NCBI GenBank assembly: GCA_022776785.1
Contig: JALFHA010000129.1
Span: 1 to 6,491 of the forward strand
Direction of reading: 5' to 3'
DNA: 6,491 bases
From: Clostridiales bacterium
GTDB lineage: Bacteria; Bacillota; Clostridia; Christensenellales; Aristaeellaceae
The position numbers and the translations under genes were made by a program. Below, piece after piece: positions 1-6,480 of this stretch; position 1 is the first letter of the stretch, and each line of letters starts with the position of its first letter. A model generated the notes under the pieces. The model did no database searches and was not told the DNA's origin. It saw nothing but the letters and a program-made list of their open reading frames with translations.

Positions 1-594
1 ATGGCGTATCTGGGGGTGGGCGTGCGCGGGGACGGCTTCGTGCCGCAGAACGGCATTCTGACGACCTATGCGTTGCTGCTCATCGTCTGGCAGGGGATGG
101 ACTGGCTGCGTGAGCGTCGTTGGCTTTGGGGTGCGCTGGCCGTTGCTGTACCGCTGCTCTGGCCGTTTGCGGCGCCATATATATCGATGGTGCTGCCTAA
201 GGCGCTGGGGCCGGTCTGGGGGCTGACGCTCTTTACTGCGCTGCCGACATGGGGGATGCTCGGCGATACAAGCCTGCCCGTGCTGGTAACGGGGCTGCTG
301 ATGTATCCGCTGCGCAGCCACAGGCGGCTTCAGGCGATGGCGATGGCGCTGTGGGCGTTCATGTATCACTTCGTCTTCGTCTGGCAAATGGCCTCCGGGA
401 TGGAGGGCTTCGTCTTCTCGCAGATGTTCACGGTCTATATCGAGTGGATGGAGGCGTTTGCCGCGCCGCTGATGCTGTGCTATAATGGGCAGCGGGGCAG
501 GAATGCAAAGGGCTTTTTCTATGCGTTCTATCCGGCGCATGTCTACGGGCTCTATGCGCTGTCGTGCCTGCTCTATGGATTTATGATGCAATGA
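1..594 (+). CDS. TraX-family integral membrane protein (probably 5'-truncated by the window edge)
   Basis: The 197 visible residues are very hydrophobic, with about five or six membrane segments. The C-terminus carries the feature that suggests TraX (PF05857): a YNGQRGR motif at about 160-166, followed by an aromatic FFYAFYPAH segment at about 172-180 and a last membrane helix. In the F plasmid, TraX N-acetylates pilin; chromosomal relatives in Gram-positive bacteria have no settled role, so an acyltransferase-like function at the membrane is family inference only. The window opens exactly on an ATG. Family members are usually somewhat longer and begin with a helix rich in Ile/Leu and an (I/L)DH motif, which is not seen here, so the real start probably lies upstream. 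The TGA stop at 592-594 is followed 21 bases later by the response regulator, suggesting co-transcription. Identification is by motif recognition, without a profile search. Confidence 0.75.
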   Translation: MAYLGVGVRGDGFVPQNGILTTYALLLIVWQGMDWLRERRWLWGALAVAVPLLWPFAAPYISMVLPKALGPVWGLTLFTALPTWGMLGDTSLPVLVTGLLMYPLRSHRRLQAMAMALWAFMYHFVFVWQMASGMEGFVFSQMFTVYIEWMEAFAAPLMLCYNGQRGRNAKGFFYAFYPAHVYGLYALSCLLYGFMMQ

Positions 595-615
595 GGAGGC
601 CGGGCGGAAAGGGCG

Positions 616-1289
616 ATGGCACATATTCTGATGATTGACGATGATGCCGCGCTGCGCGAGATGACCGCAGAGGTGCTCGAGCGTGACGGCCATCAGGTGA
701 TTGCGCTGTCCAGCGGCGCAGAGCTGACGCAGCGGCACGAGCGCTGGGCGGACTGCATCCTGCTGGATGTGATGATGCCGGGCGAGGATGGCTTTGACAT
801 CTGCCGCCGCATCCGCTCGCGGGTGGATTGCCCGATTCTCATGCTGCGGCGAAGAATGCGGAGGCAGATGTGCTCGCCGGGCTAGGGCTTGGCGCGGACG
901 ATTACCTGTGCAAGCCGGTGCGCATTGCGGAGCTGCGCGCGAGGGTCAATGCCCACCTGCGCCGCGAGCAGCGGGAGCGGCACACGCGGCTCGTCCGTGG
1001 GGACATCACGCTGGACATGAGCGAGCGGCTTGTGTGCTGCGGTGGGCGGGAGATGCGCCTGACCCGGGGCGAATATGCGCTGCTGGAGCTGCTGGCGCTG
1101 CATCCGGGGCAGACATTTTCGCGCGAGCAGCTCTACGAGCGGGCGTTTGGCTTTGATGGCCGTGCGGATGCGGCGACGGTAACGGAGCACATCCGCAGCA
1201 TACGGGCTAAGCTGAGCCCGGTCAACCCGATTGAAACCGTTTGGGGAGTGGGGTACAAGTGGAAGGAACGGGGAGGCCCGTCCGCCTGA
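616..1289 (+). pseudogene. OmpR/PhoB-family response regulator, interrupted by a one-base frameshift
   Basis: This gene encodes a receiver domain plus a winged-helix DNA-binding domain, but in two frames. Frame 1 runs from ATG 616 to a stop at 883-885 and gives the acidic cluster DDD at residues 8-10, the phospho-acceptor Asp51 (in ILLDVMMPG) and the CPILML strand. The frame that continues the domain ends with TGA at 1287-1289. It gives AKNAEAD, GADDYLCKP (the conserved Lys-Pro at about 100-101) and a winged helix with TVTEHIRSIRAKL and a terminal VWGVGYKW. Restoring one base at 846/847 turns CTG-CGG into CTG-NCG, recreating the conserved Thr/Ser (LTAK-type motif), and yields a protein of about 224 residues, the normal family length. 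As written, the first product would be 89 residues, lacking the Lys and the whole DNA-binding domain. The start is the only one after an in-frame stop at 592; a GGAAAGGG lies just upstream. Its partner is the overlapping kinase. Whether this is a true mutation or a sequence error cannot be told from here. Confidence 0.88.
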
Positions 1290-2629
1290 CGGCGGTGTTT
1301 TTCCGCTATCTGGTGACGACAGGCGCGCTGATGCTGGTTATTGTGCTGCTCTGGTGGGCGGCGCTGCTGTCGGTGATGGCGGCGGGATGGGTGCTTCCGG
1401 CCTCCACGGCGGCGCTGGAGGCACGGGAGGTCGCGCAGCACTGCGGGGAGACGGGCCGCTTTTCGCCGGAGGGTCTGCCGCACTATCTGCGGTGGGTGCG
1501 CTTTGGCAGCACAAACGAGCTTGTGGACAGCTCGGAAATAACCGGGCGGCAGCTTCGTCTGGCGCGTGCGGCGCTTGAGGAAGGCGGGTGCAGTCAGGGC
1601 TTCTGGTATACGCAGTATCACAGGCTCATCGCGCTTGACGGCGGGGATATGCTGGTGCTGCAATACGATTACGCCGCGCCCTATGCGCAGGAGGATTGGG
1701 CGCGGACGTTGCCCGATTTTCAGACGGCCATGCTGCTGCTGCTAGCTGCGCTGCTGCTGCTGACGGCTGTGATGAACACGCGGCGCTGCGTGGGCAGGGT
1801 CAGGCGGGACCTGTGCGTGCTGACGGCGGCGACGCAGACGGTTGCACGGCAGGAGCTGAATGTGCCCATCGCCGGAGAGACAGGGATTCTCGAGCTGGAG
1901 CAGGCGATTGGGGCGATGGAGCGGCTTCGGACATCGCTGGCGGATTCGCTCGGGCGGCAGTGGCGCATGGAGGCGGAGCGGCAGGAGGAGCTCTCCGCGC
2001 TGGCGCATGACATCAAAACGCCGCTGGCTGTCATCCTCGGCAATGCGGAGCTGCTCGAGGAGGAGCAGCAGGGTGCCGCGCAGCGAAAGGCGGCTGCCAT
2101 CGTGCACGCCGCCGGGCAGATTGAGGCGTATGTGGAGCGGCTGCGGGCGCTTGAGACGGCGGAGGCCAGAGGGGGTCAGGCGGAGCCCGTGCCGCTCCCG
2201 GAGCTGGTGCAGCGGCTCAACCGCATGGGTGAGGGGTTGTGCGCTCCCGGAAGCCTGCGCTTTGAGGCATCCCCGCAGCCAGAGGGGAGCGCGCTGCTTG
2301 AGCGGGAGGCGCTGGAGCGCGCGGTGCTCAATCTGCTTCACAATGCGGTGCGGTTTGCCCGCTCGAGGGTGAGCTTGTCGGTCTGCTGCCGGGAGGGGAT
2401 GCTTGTCTTTGCCGTGCGGGACGATGGACCGGGCTTCTCTGCGCAGGCGCTGGAGTGCGCGGGGCGCGGCATGTATACGGAGGAGGCGCAGTGCGGCAGC
2501 CATCTTGGGCTGGGGCTGTGCACCGCCGCGCGAACGGCCAGGCGCAGCGGCGGCACGCTATTGCTGCAAAATGATGCCGGCGCCTGCGCCTGCCTGACTG
2601 TAAAGGCGCAAATTGTGAGAGGCAAATGA
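1259..2629 (+). CDS. Sensor histidine kinase, two-component system
   Basis: This is a membrane-bound histidine kinase of about 456 residues and the presumed partner of the response regulator it overlaps. Domain order from GTG 1259: TM1 at about 19-43; an extracytoplasmic sensor region of about 110 residues (44-153); a Leu-rich TM2 at about 155-172; a HAMP-like linker; the HisKA H-box LAHDIKTPLAV with His250; the N-box NLLHNAVRFA with Asn362; the G1 box DDGPGF at 388-393; and the G2 box HLGLGL at 415-420. All key catalytic residues are present, so the kinase looks functional. The start is uncertain. GTG 1259 has GGGGAG (1243-1248) 10 bases upstream. TTG 1241 has no evident ribosome site. A CTG at 1286 would form a CTGA overlap with the regulator stop and lies 9 bases after a GGGGAGG-like run (1270-1276). 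The signal sensed is not evident. The arrangement with short cytoplasmic N-terminus and modest sensor loop resembles kinases that respond to envelope or peptide stress, but that is only a resemblance. Confidence 0.92.
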   Translation: MEGTGRPVRLTAVFFRYLVTTGALMLVIVLLWWAALLSVMAAGWVLPASTAALEAREVAQHCGETGRFSPEGLPHYLRWVRFGSTNELVDSSEITGRQLRLARAALEEGGCSQGFWYTQYHRLIALDGGDMLVLQYDYAAPYAQEDWARTLPDFQTAMLLLLAALLLLTAVMNTRRCVGRVRRDLCVLTAATQTVARQELNVPIAGETGILELEQAIGAMERLRTSLADSLGRQWRMEAERQEELSALAHDIKTPLAVILGNAELLEEEQQGAAQRKAAAIVHAAGQIEAYVERLRALETAEARGGQAEPVPLPELVQRLNRMGEGLCAPGSLRFEASPQPEGSALLEREALERAVLNLLHNAVRFARSRVSLSVCCREGMLVFAVRDDGPGFSAQALECAGRGMYTEEAQCGSHLGLGLCTAARTARRSGGTLLLQNDAGACACLTVKAQIVRGK

Positions 2630-2640
2630 AAAAAAGGGGC

Positions 2641-2669
2641 TGTTAAATCGGGTTTGAATACGGTATAAT
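2641..2669 (+). promoter_or_regulatory. Candidate sigma-A-type promoter for the ABC transporter operon
   Basis: A perfect TATAAT lies at 2664-2669 in the short spacer between the kinase and the ATPase gene. No good -35 box sits at 16-18 bases; the segment 2640-2648 matches TTGACA at three positions at best, and there is no TGn extension of the -10. Transcription would start near 2676, leaving a leader of only about 25 bases, too short for a riboswitch. The weak -35 suggests either low basal activity or dependence on an activator, which is inference. Confidence 0.6.
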
Positions 2670-2688
2670 GGGGAAAAAGAAACGGAAA

Positions 2689-2704
2689 AGGAGCGGTGGT
2701 TTTG
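2689..2704 (+). promoter_or_regulatory. Ribosome binding site selecting TTG 2702 as the ATPase start
   Basis: AAAAGGAG ends at 2693. The in-frame GTG at 2696 is only 2 bases away, too close for initiation, whereas TTG at 2702 has the ideal 8-base spacing. The protein therefore most likely begins (M)SDYIIEM, two residues shorter than from the GTG. Confidence 0.7.
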
Positions 2705-4231
2705 AGCGATTACATCATCGAAATGCTGAATATCACCAAGGAGTTTCCGGGCATCATCGCCAATGACAACGTGACGCTGCAATTAAAGCGCGGAGAAATC
2801 CACGCCCTGCTTGGCGAGAACGGCGCGGGAAAATCCACGCTGATGAGCGTGCTCTTCGGCCTTTACCAGCCGGAGAAGGGTGAAATCCGCAAAAACGGCC
2901 AAACCGTGAAGATCAAGGACCCCAACGACGCCAACGCGCTGGGCATCGGCATGGTGCACCAGCACTTCAAGCTCGTGGAGGTTTTCTCGGTGCTGGACAA
3001 CATCATCCTCGGCGTGGAGCCCACCACGGGCCCCTTTGGCTTTCTGCGCAAGGCGCAGGCGAGGGAGAAGGTCGTCGCGCTGAGCGAGCGCTACGGCCTG
3101 AAGGTCGATCCCGACGCGCTGGTGGAGGATATCACCGTCGGTATGCAGCAGAGGACGGAGATCCTCAAGATGCTCTACCGCGACAACGAGGTGCTCATCT
3201 TCGACGAGCCGACCGCCGTGCTCACCCCGCAGGAGATCGAGGAGCTGATGAAGATCATGAAGGGGCTGGCGGCTGAGGGCAAGTCCATCCTCTTCATCAC
3301 GCACAAGCTCGACGAGATCAAGGCTGTCGCCGACCGCTGCACCGTGCTGCGCAAGGGCCGCTTCATCGGCACGGTGGACGTGGCCTCCACCTCCAAGGAG
3401 GAGCTCAGCGAGATGATGGTCGGCCGCAAGGTGCAGCTCGTCATGGACAAGCCGCCCTGCCATCCGGGGGAGAGCATCCTCACCGTGCAGAACCTGACGG
3501 TCAAGAGCAAGCGCAACAGTAAGAACGTCGTGAGCAACGTGTCCTTCAACGTGCGGCGCGGCGAAATCGTTTGCATCGCGGGCATCGACGGCAACGGCCA
3601 GAGCGAGCTGGTCTACGCGCTCGCCGGCCTGATGAAGTCTGACTCGGGCAAGGTCTTCCTCAACAATAAGGAAATCACGCACATGAGCGTGCGCGAGCGC
3701 ACCGAAAGCGGCATGAGCCACATCCCCGAGGACAGGCACAAGCACGGCCTCGTGCTCGATTATACGCTCGAGAACAACTTTGTGCTCAAGCGCTACAATC
3801 AGGAGCCCTTCTCCAAGGGCGGCTTCCTGCGCTTTTCGGAGATACGCCAGTACGCCGACGGGCTGATCGAGCGCTTTGACGTGCGCAGCGGTCAGGGCCC
3901 AACGACCATCGCGCGCAGCATGTCCGGCGGCAACCAGCAAAAGGCGATCATCGCGCGCGAAATCGACATGGGCTGCGACCTGCTCATCGCCGTGCAGCCT
4001 ACGCGCGGCCTCGATGTGGGCGCCATCGAGTACATCCGCAAGGAGCTGCTCGAGCAGCGCGAGGCGGGCAAGGCCGTGCTGCTGGTTTCGCTGGAGCTGG
4101 ACGAGGTGCTCGAGGTGCCCGACAGGATTCTGGTGATGTACGAGGGCGAGATCGTTGGCGAGCTCGACCCGCGCCACACCACCGCCGCAGAGCTGGGATT
4201 GTACATGGCCGGCGCGCGCAAAAACGGTTAA
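2702..4231 (+). CDS. BMP/nucleoside-type ABC transporter, duplicated ATP-binding protein (NupO-like)
   Basis: This 509-residue protein with two fused nucleotide-binding domains would power uptake through the two permeases encoded next. NBD1: Walker A GENGAGKST at about 38-46, Q-loop HQHF near 87, a family-type signature VGMQQR at 146-151, Walker B VLIFDEP at about 164-170 and H-loop ITHKLDE near 201. NBD2: a degenerate Walker A GIDGNGQSE at 294-302, the HIPEDRHKHGLV hallmark at 340-351, signature SGGNQQK at 408-414 and Walker B LLIAVQPTRGLDVGA at 427-441. There Gln replaces the catalytic Glu and Leu replaces the H-loop His. This asymmetry is normal for the family that includes B. subtilis NupO and lactococcal NupB. 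The length matches the family. Nucleosides are the best-known substrate of such systems, but related ones carry other purines or small molecules, so specificity is inferred. Codons are strongly C-ended (GGC, ATC, CGC), unlike the upstream genes. The stop TAA (4229-4231) overlaps the next gene's Shine-Dalgarno. Confidence 0.93.
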   Translation: MSDYIIEMLNITKEFPGIIANDNVTLQLKRGEIHALLGENGAGKSTLMSVLFGLYQPEKGEIRKNGQTVKIKDPNDANALGIGMVHQHFKLVEVFSVLDNIILGVEPTTGPFGFLRKAQAREKVVALSERYGLKVDPDALVEDITVGMQQRTEILKMLYRDNEVLIFDEPTAVLTPQEIEELMKIMKGLAAEGKSILFITHKLDEIKAVADRCTVLRKGRFIGTVDVASTSKEELSEMMVGRKVQLVMDKPPCHPGESILTVQNLTVKSKRNSKNVVSNVSFNVRRGEIVCIAGIDGNGQSELVYALAGLMKSDSGKVFLNNKEITHMSVRERTESGMSHIPEDRHKHGLVLDYTLENNFVLKRYNQEPFSKGGFLRFSEIRQYADGLIERFDVRSGQGPTTIARSMSGGNQQKAIIAREIDMGCDLLIAVQPTRGLDVGAIEYIRKELLEQREAGKAVLLVSLELDEVLEVPDRILVMYEGEIVGELDPRHTTAAELGLYMAGARKNG

Positions 4232-4245
4232 AGGAGGCTGCTGAA

Positions 4246-5382
4246 ATGGACAACAAGAGATCCCTGCGCGAGCGGATGGCGGCCTCCGAGGGGCTGCTTT
4301 CGGTCGCCGCGTCGCTGATCTGCATCGCAATCGGCCTGCTGCTGGGCCTTTTGGCGCTGGCGGTCATCAATGCCGAGCACGCCTTTGGCGACGGCCTGAT
4401 GGTGATTCTGACCAGCGGCCTCAAGTCGCCGCGCAACATGGGCACAGTGCTGGCAAACGCCGCGCCGCTGATTATGACGGGCCTCTCCGTCGGCTTTGCC
4501 TTCAAGACGGGCCTGTTCAACATCGGCGCCGCCGGACAGTACACGCTCGGCGCGTTCGGCGCGCTCTACTGCGCGATTGTCTGGCACCTGCCGTGGTATG
4601 TCTGCCTGCTGGCGGCCATGCTGCTGGGCGCGCTCTGGGGCGCGATTCCGGGCTTTTTCAAGGCGTATATGAACATCAACGAGGTCATCACCTCGATCAT
4701 GTTCAACTGGATTGGCCTGTATATGGTCAACGACATCATGTACGGCAAGGGCAAGGGCGCGATGTACGACCTGTCCACCACCAAGACGTACAGCCTGCGC
4801 AAGGTGTCGCCGGAGTCGATGATCCCCTCCTGCGGCATGAGCGACGTCTTTGGCAAGCTTCAGTCCGTGACGATTGCCATCTTTATCGCCGCGGTGCTGG
4901 CTATCCTCGTCTACGTCATCCTCAACAAGACGACGTTCGGCTATGAGCTCAGGGCCTGCGGCTTCAACAAAAACGCCGCGCAGTACGCCGGCATCAACGA
5001 CAAGCGCAGCATCATCCTGTCCATGACCATCGCCGGCGCGCTGGCGGGCGTGGGCGCGGGGCTGTACTACCTCTCCACCGTAGCGGAGTGGAATCCGCAG
5101 GTGTCCACGGCGCTGCCGGCAATGGGCTTCAACGGCATCAGCGCGGCGCTGCTGGCCTGCTCCAACCCGATTGCCACGATATTCTCCTCGCTGTTCATCT
5201 CCTATATCACGGTGGGCGGCACGAAGCTCTCCACGCAGTATTACACGAAGGAGATCGCGGACGTCATCACGGCCATCATCATCTATCTGTGCGCGTTCTC
5301 CCTGCTCTTCAAAAACAAGATCCGGGCGGCGCTGGCCGGAAAGCGCAGGGCTGTCGGTCTGGGCAAAGGAGGGAGCGACTGA
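4246..5382 (+). CDS. BMP/nucleoside-type ABC transporter permease 1 (NupP-like)
   Basis: This is a 378-residue polytopic inner-membrane subunit of the BPD_transp_2 family (PF02653). A short basic N-terminus precedes a first helix at about 17-41, followed by about eight to nine further membrane segments. Hallmarks are GFAFKTGLFNIGAAGQ at about 83-98, the coupling-helix region LRACGFNKNAAQYAGIN at about 235-251, and GFNGISAALLACSNPIA at about 294-310, all typical of the longer of the two permeases in NupOPQ-type systems. The start is clear: AAAGGAGG at 4230-4237 lies 8 bases from ATG 4246, and it overlaps the ATPase stop, indicating translational coupling. The C-terminus is basic (KRRAVGLGKGG). 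It would form a heterodimeric channel with the second permease and dock the ATPase on the cytoplasmic side. Confidence 0.92.
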   Translation: MDNKRSLRERMAASEGLLSVAASLICIAIGLLLGLLALAVINAEHAFGDGLMVILTSGLKSPRNMGTVLANAAPLIMTGLSVGFAFKTGLFNIGAAGQYTLGAFGALYCAIVWHLPWYVCLLAAMLLGALWGAIPGFFKAYMNINEVITSIMFNWIGLYMVNDIMYGKGKGAMYDLSTTKTYSLRKVSPESMIPSCGMSDVFGKLQSVTIAIFIAAVLAILVYVILNKTTFGYELRACGFNKNAAQYAGINDKRSIILSMTIAGALAGVGAGLYYLSTVAEWNPQVSTALPAMGFNGISAALLACSNPIATIFSSLFISYITVGGTKLSTQYYTKEIADVITAIIIYLCAFSLLFKNKIRAALAGKRRAVGLGKGGSD

Positions 5383-6302
5383 TGTTTCTTCTGCTGAAAT
5401 ATACGCTGCTCTATACCGTCGTGCTGATGCTCGTCGCGCTGGGCGGCATGTTCTCCGAGCGCAGCGGCATCATCAACATCGCGCTGGAGGGCATTATGGT
5501 GATCGGCGGCCTCATCGGCGTCATCGCCATCCAGATGATGCCCGCCGGGGCGAGCGCTGCCGCAATTGTCACGGTTTCCGTGCTGGCGGCGGGCATAGCC
5601 GGTATGATCTACGCGGCGCTGCTGGCCTTCGCCTCCATCAACCTCAACGCAGACCAGACCATCGGCGGCACGGCCCTGAACATGCTGGCGACCGCGCTGG
5701 CGATGGTGATTGCCAAGAAGGTCAACGGCTCGGCATCCGCCAAGCTCGACTACAGCAACCGCGCGTTTGTCTTTGACATCGGGCCGCTGACGGTCAACGT
5801 CTTCCTGTTCATCGGCCTTGTGATCCTGATTCTGTCCTACATCGTGCTCTACAAGACGCGGCTGGGCCTTCGCCTGCGCGCCTGCGGCGAGCATCCGCAG
5901 GCGGCGGACAGCGTGGGCGTGAACGTCTACAAAATGCGCTACATCGGCGTGCTGATCTCCGGCGTGCTCGGCGGCATCGGCGGCATGGCCTACATCATCC
6001 CGTCCGTCTCGAGCTGGAACTTTGAGGTCGGCGTCTCCGGTGCGGGCTTCCTCGCGCTGGCCGTGATGATCTTCGGTCAGTGGAAGCCCTTCCGCATCTT
6101 CCTGGCGGCGGTGTTCTTCGCGCTGTTCAAGTCGCTTGCCAACATCGCCAGCTCCATCCCCGTGCTCGCGCAGCTGGGCTGGACGCAGAACATGTACAAC
6201 ATGATCCCCTTCATCGCCTCGATGGTGATTCTCGCCTTTACCAGCAAGAAATCCCGTGCGCCCAAGGCGGAGGGCATTCCCTACGACAAGGGCTCCCGGT
6301 AA
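5382..6302 (+). CDS. BMP/nucleoside-type ABC transporter permease 2 (NupQ-like)
   Basis: This is a 306-residue BPD_transp_2 permease, the shorter partner of the channel. It starts with a membrane helix (about 7-23), then the hallmark SERSGIINIALEGIM at about 25-39, further helices, the coupling-helix motif LRACGEHPQAADSVGVNV at about 165-182, and AGFLALAVMIFGQWKP at about 221-236. The last helix ends near 287 and a charged tail follows. The ATG at 5382 shares its A with the TGA stop of permease 1 (TGATG), and AAAGGAGG at 5365-5372 sits 9 bases upstream, so this start is preferred although the frame is open upstream to 5088. The 1-base overlap implies coupled translation and equal stoichiometry of the two permeases. 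It ends the operon: TAA at 6300-6302 is followed by terminators, and no substrate-binding protein gene follows within the window. Confidence 0.93.
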   Translation: MFLLLKYTLLYTVVLMLVALGGMFSERSGIINIALEGIMVIGGLIGVIAIQMMPAGASAAAIVTVSVLAAGIAGMIYAALLAFASINLNADQTIGGTALNMLATALAMVIAKKVNGSASAKLDYSNRAFVFDIGPLTVNVFLFIGLVILILSYIVLYKTRLGLRLRACGEHPQAADSVGVNVYKMRYIGVLISGVLGGIGGMAYIIPSVSSWNFEVGVSGAGFLALAVMIFGQWKPFRIFLAAVFFALFKSLANIASSIPVLAQLGWTQNMYNMIPFIASMVILAFTSKKSRAPKAEGIPYDKGSR

Positions 6303-6322
6303 AGGAAAAACAACGGTTTTTC

Positions 6323-6354
6323 AGGACGGCTCGGGCTTTTCCCGGCCGTCCTTT
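6323..6354 (+). terminator. Intrinsic terminator 1 after the transporter operon
   Basis: GGACGGC (6324-6330), a bulged T, and CGGG (6332-6335) pair with CCCG (6341-6344) and GCCGTCC (6345-6351) around a CTTTT loop, giving an 11-bp GC-rich stem extended by an A-T pair. Only three T residues follow (6352-6354), so it may be leaky. It lies 20 bases after the last stop codon. A small A/U hairpin (AAAAAC 6306-6311 with GTTTTT 6316-6321) precedes it. Confidence 0.75.
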
Positions 6355-6364
6355 GGTACTATTA

Positions 6365-6410
6365 AAGCACAAACTCTATCAAACCAGATAGGGGTTGTGC
6401 TTGTTTTTAT
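6365..6410 (+). terminator. Intrinsic terminator 2, tandem to the first
   Basis: A 16-base left arm (6365-6380) pairs with 6387-6402 around an AAACCA loop, with one A.G mismatch and one G.U wobble, and is followed by G and TTTTTAT (6404-6410). The U-run on this strand is better than that of the first hairpin. On the opposite strand the tail would be poor, so it is most likely a + strand backup terminator rather than a bidirectional one. Confidence 0.78.
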
Positions 6411-6416
6411 TATAAT
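6411..6416 (+). promoter_or_regulatory. Possible -10 box downstream of the terminators
   Basis: A perfect TATAAT lies directly after the U-run of terminator 2. No convincing -35 is visible at 16-18 bases (that position falls inside the terminator's right arm). A start near 6423 would place the transcript just before the inverted repeats at 6427-6480. AT-rich terminator tails produce such matches by chance, so confidence is low. Confidence 0.3.
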
Positions 6417-6426
6417 GAGATGGATA

Positions 6427-6480
6427 CGGTCTGACGAGGCCGCTTTTGGGTTATGCACCCGGAATAAAAAGTGTCAGCCG
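6427..6480. other. Nested inverted repeats, possible structured RNA or leader of a gene beyond the window
   Basis: Three complementary pairs are nested in order. CGG-t-CTGAC (6427-6435) pairs with GTCAGCCG (6473-6480), with one bulged T. CTTTT (6443-6447) pairs with AAAAG (6467-6471). GGGT (6448-6451) pairs with ACCC (6457-6460) around a TATGC loop. Internal loops are GAGGCCG (6436-6442) and GGAATA (6461-6466). No open reading frame of note covers it. It matches no RNA family I recognise, and the strand is not certain; a + strand RNA fits the TATAAT at 6411. Confidence 0.3.

Noticed and set aside
838..856. Programmed ribosomal frameshift in the regulator
   Set aside because: There is no slippery heptamer or obvious stimulatory element at the frame change, and adding one base restores a conserved motif, so a base loss is the simpler explanation.
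1729..1763. CTG-rich run resembling a triplet repeat
   Set aside because: It encodes the Leu/Ala-rich second membrane helix of the kinase and is interrupted, so it is explained by coding constraint and codon preference.
1133..2503. Long minus-strand open frames opposite the regulator and kinase
   Set aside because: Compositionally biased (Arg, Gln, His, Pro) shadows of the kinase reading frame, with no ribosome site or domain support.
2670..2701. Purine riboswitch in front of the transporter operon
   Set aside because: Such operons are sometimes riboswitch-controlled, but the leader between the promoter and the start is only about 25 bases and has no conserved aptamer sequence.
2783..4330. 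A 515-residue open frame on the minus strand opposite the ATPase gene
   Set aside because: It is antisense to a clearly conserved ABC ATPase, is rich in His, Ala, Leu and Arg as expected from the complement of C-ended codons, and has no recognisable domain. It is a shadow of high GC3.
5088..5381. N-terminal extension of permease 2 to 404 residues
   Set aside because: The extension overlaps permease 1, is Gly/Arg/His-rich and non-membrane in character, while ATG 5382 has a perfect ribosome binding site and begins the family-typical first helix.
6431..6466. Hammerhead ribozyme, suggested by CTGACGAG at 6431-6438
   Set aside because: The CUGANGA core is present, but the matching stem II followed by GAAA is missing (the closest is GGAAT without a pairing stem next to it), and no cleavage-site arrangement could be found.
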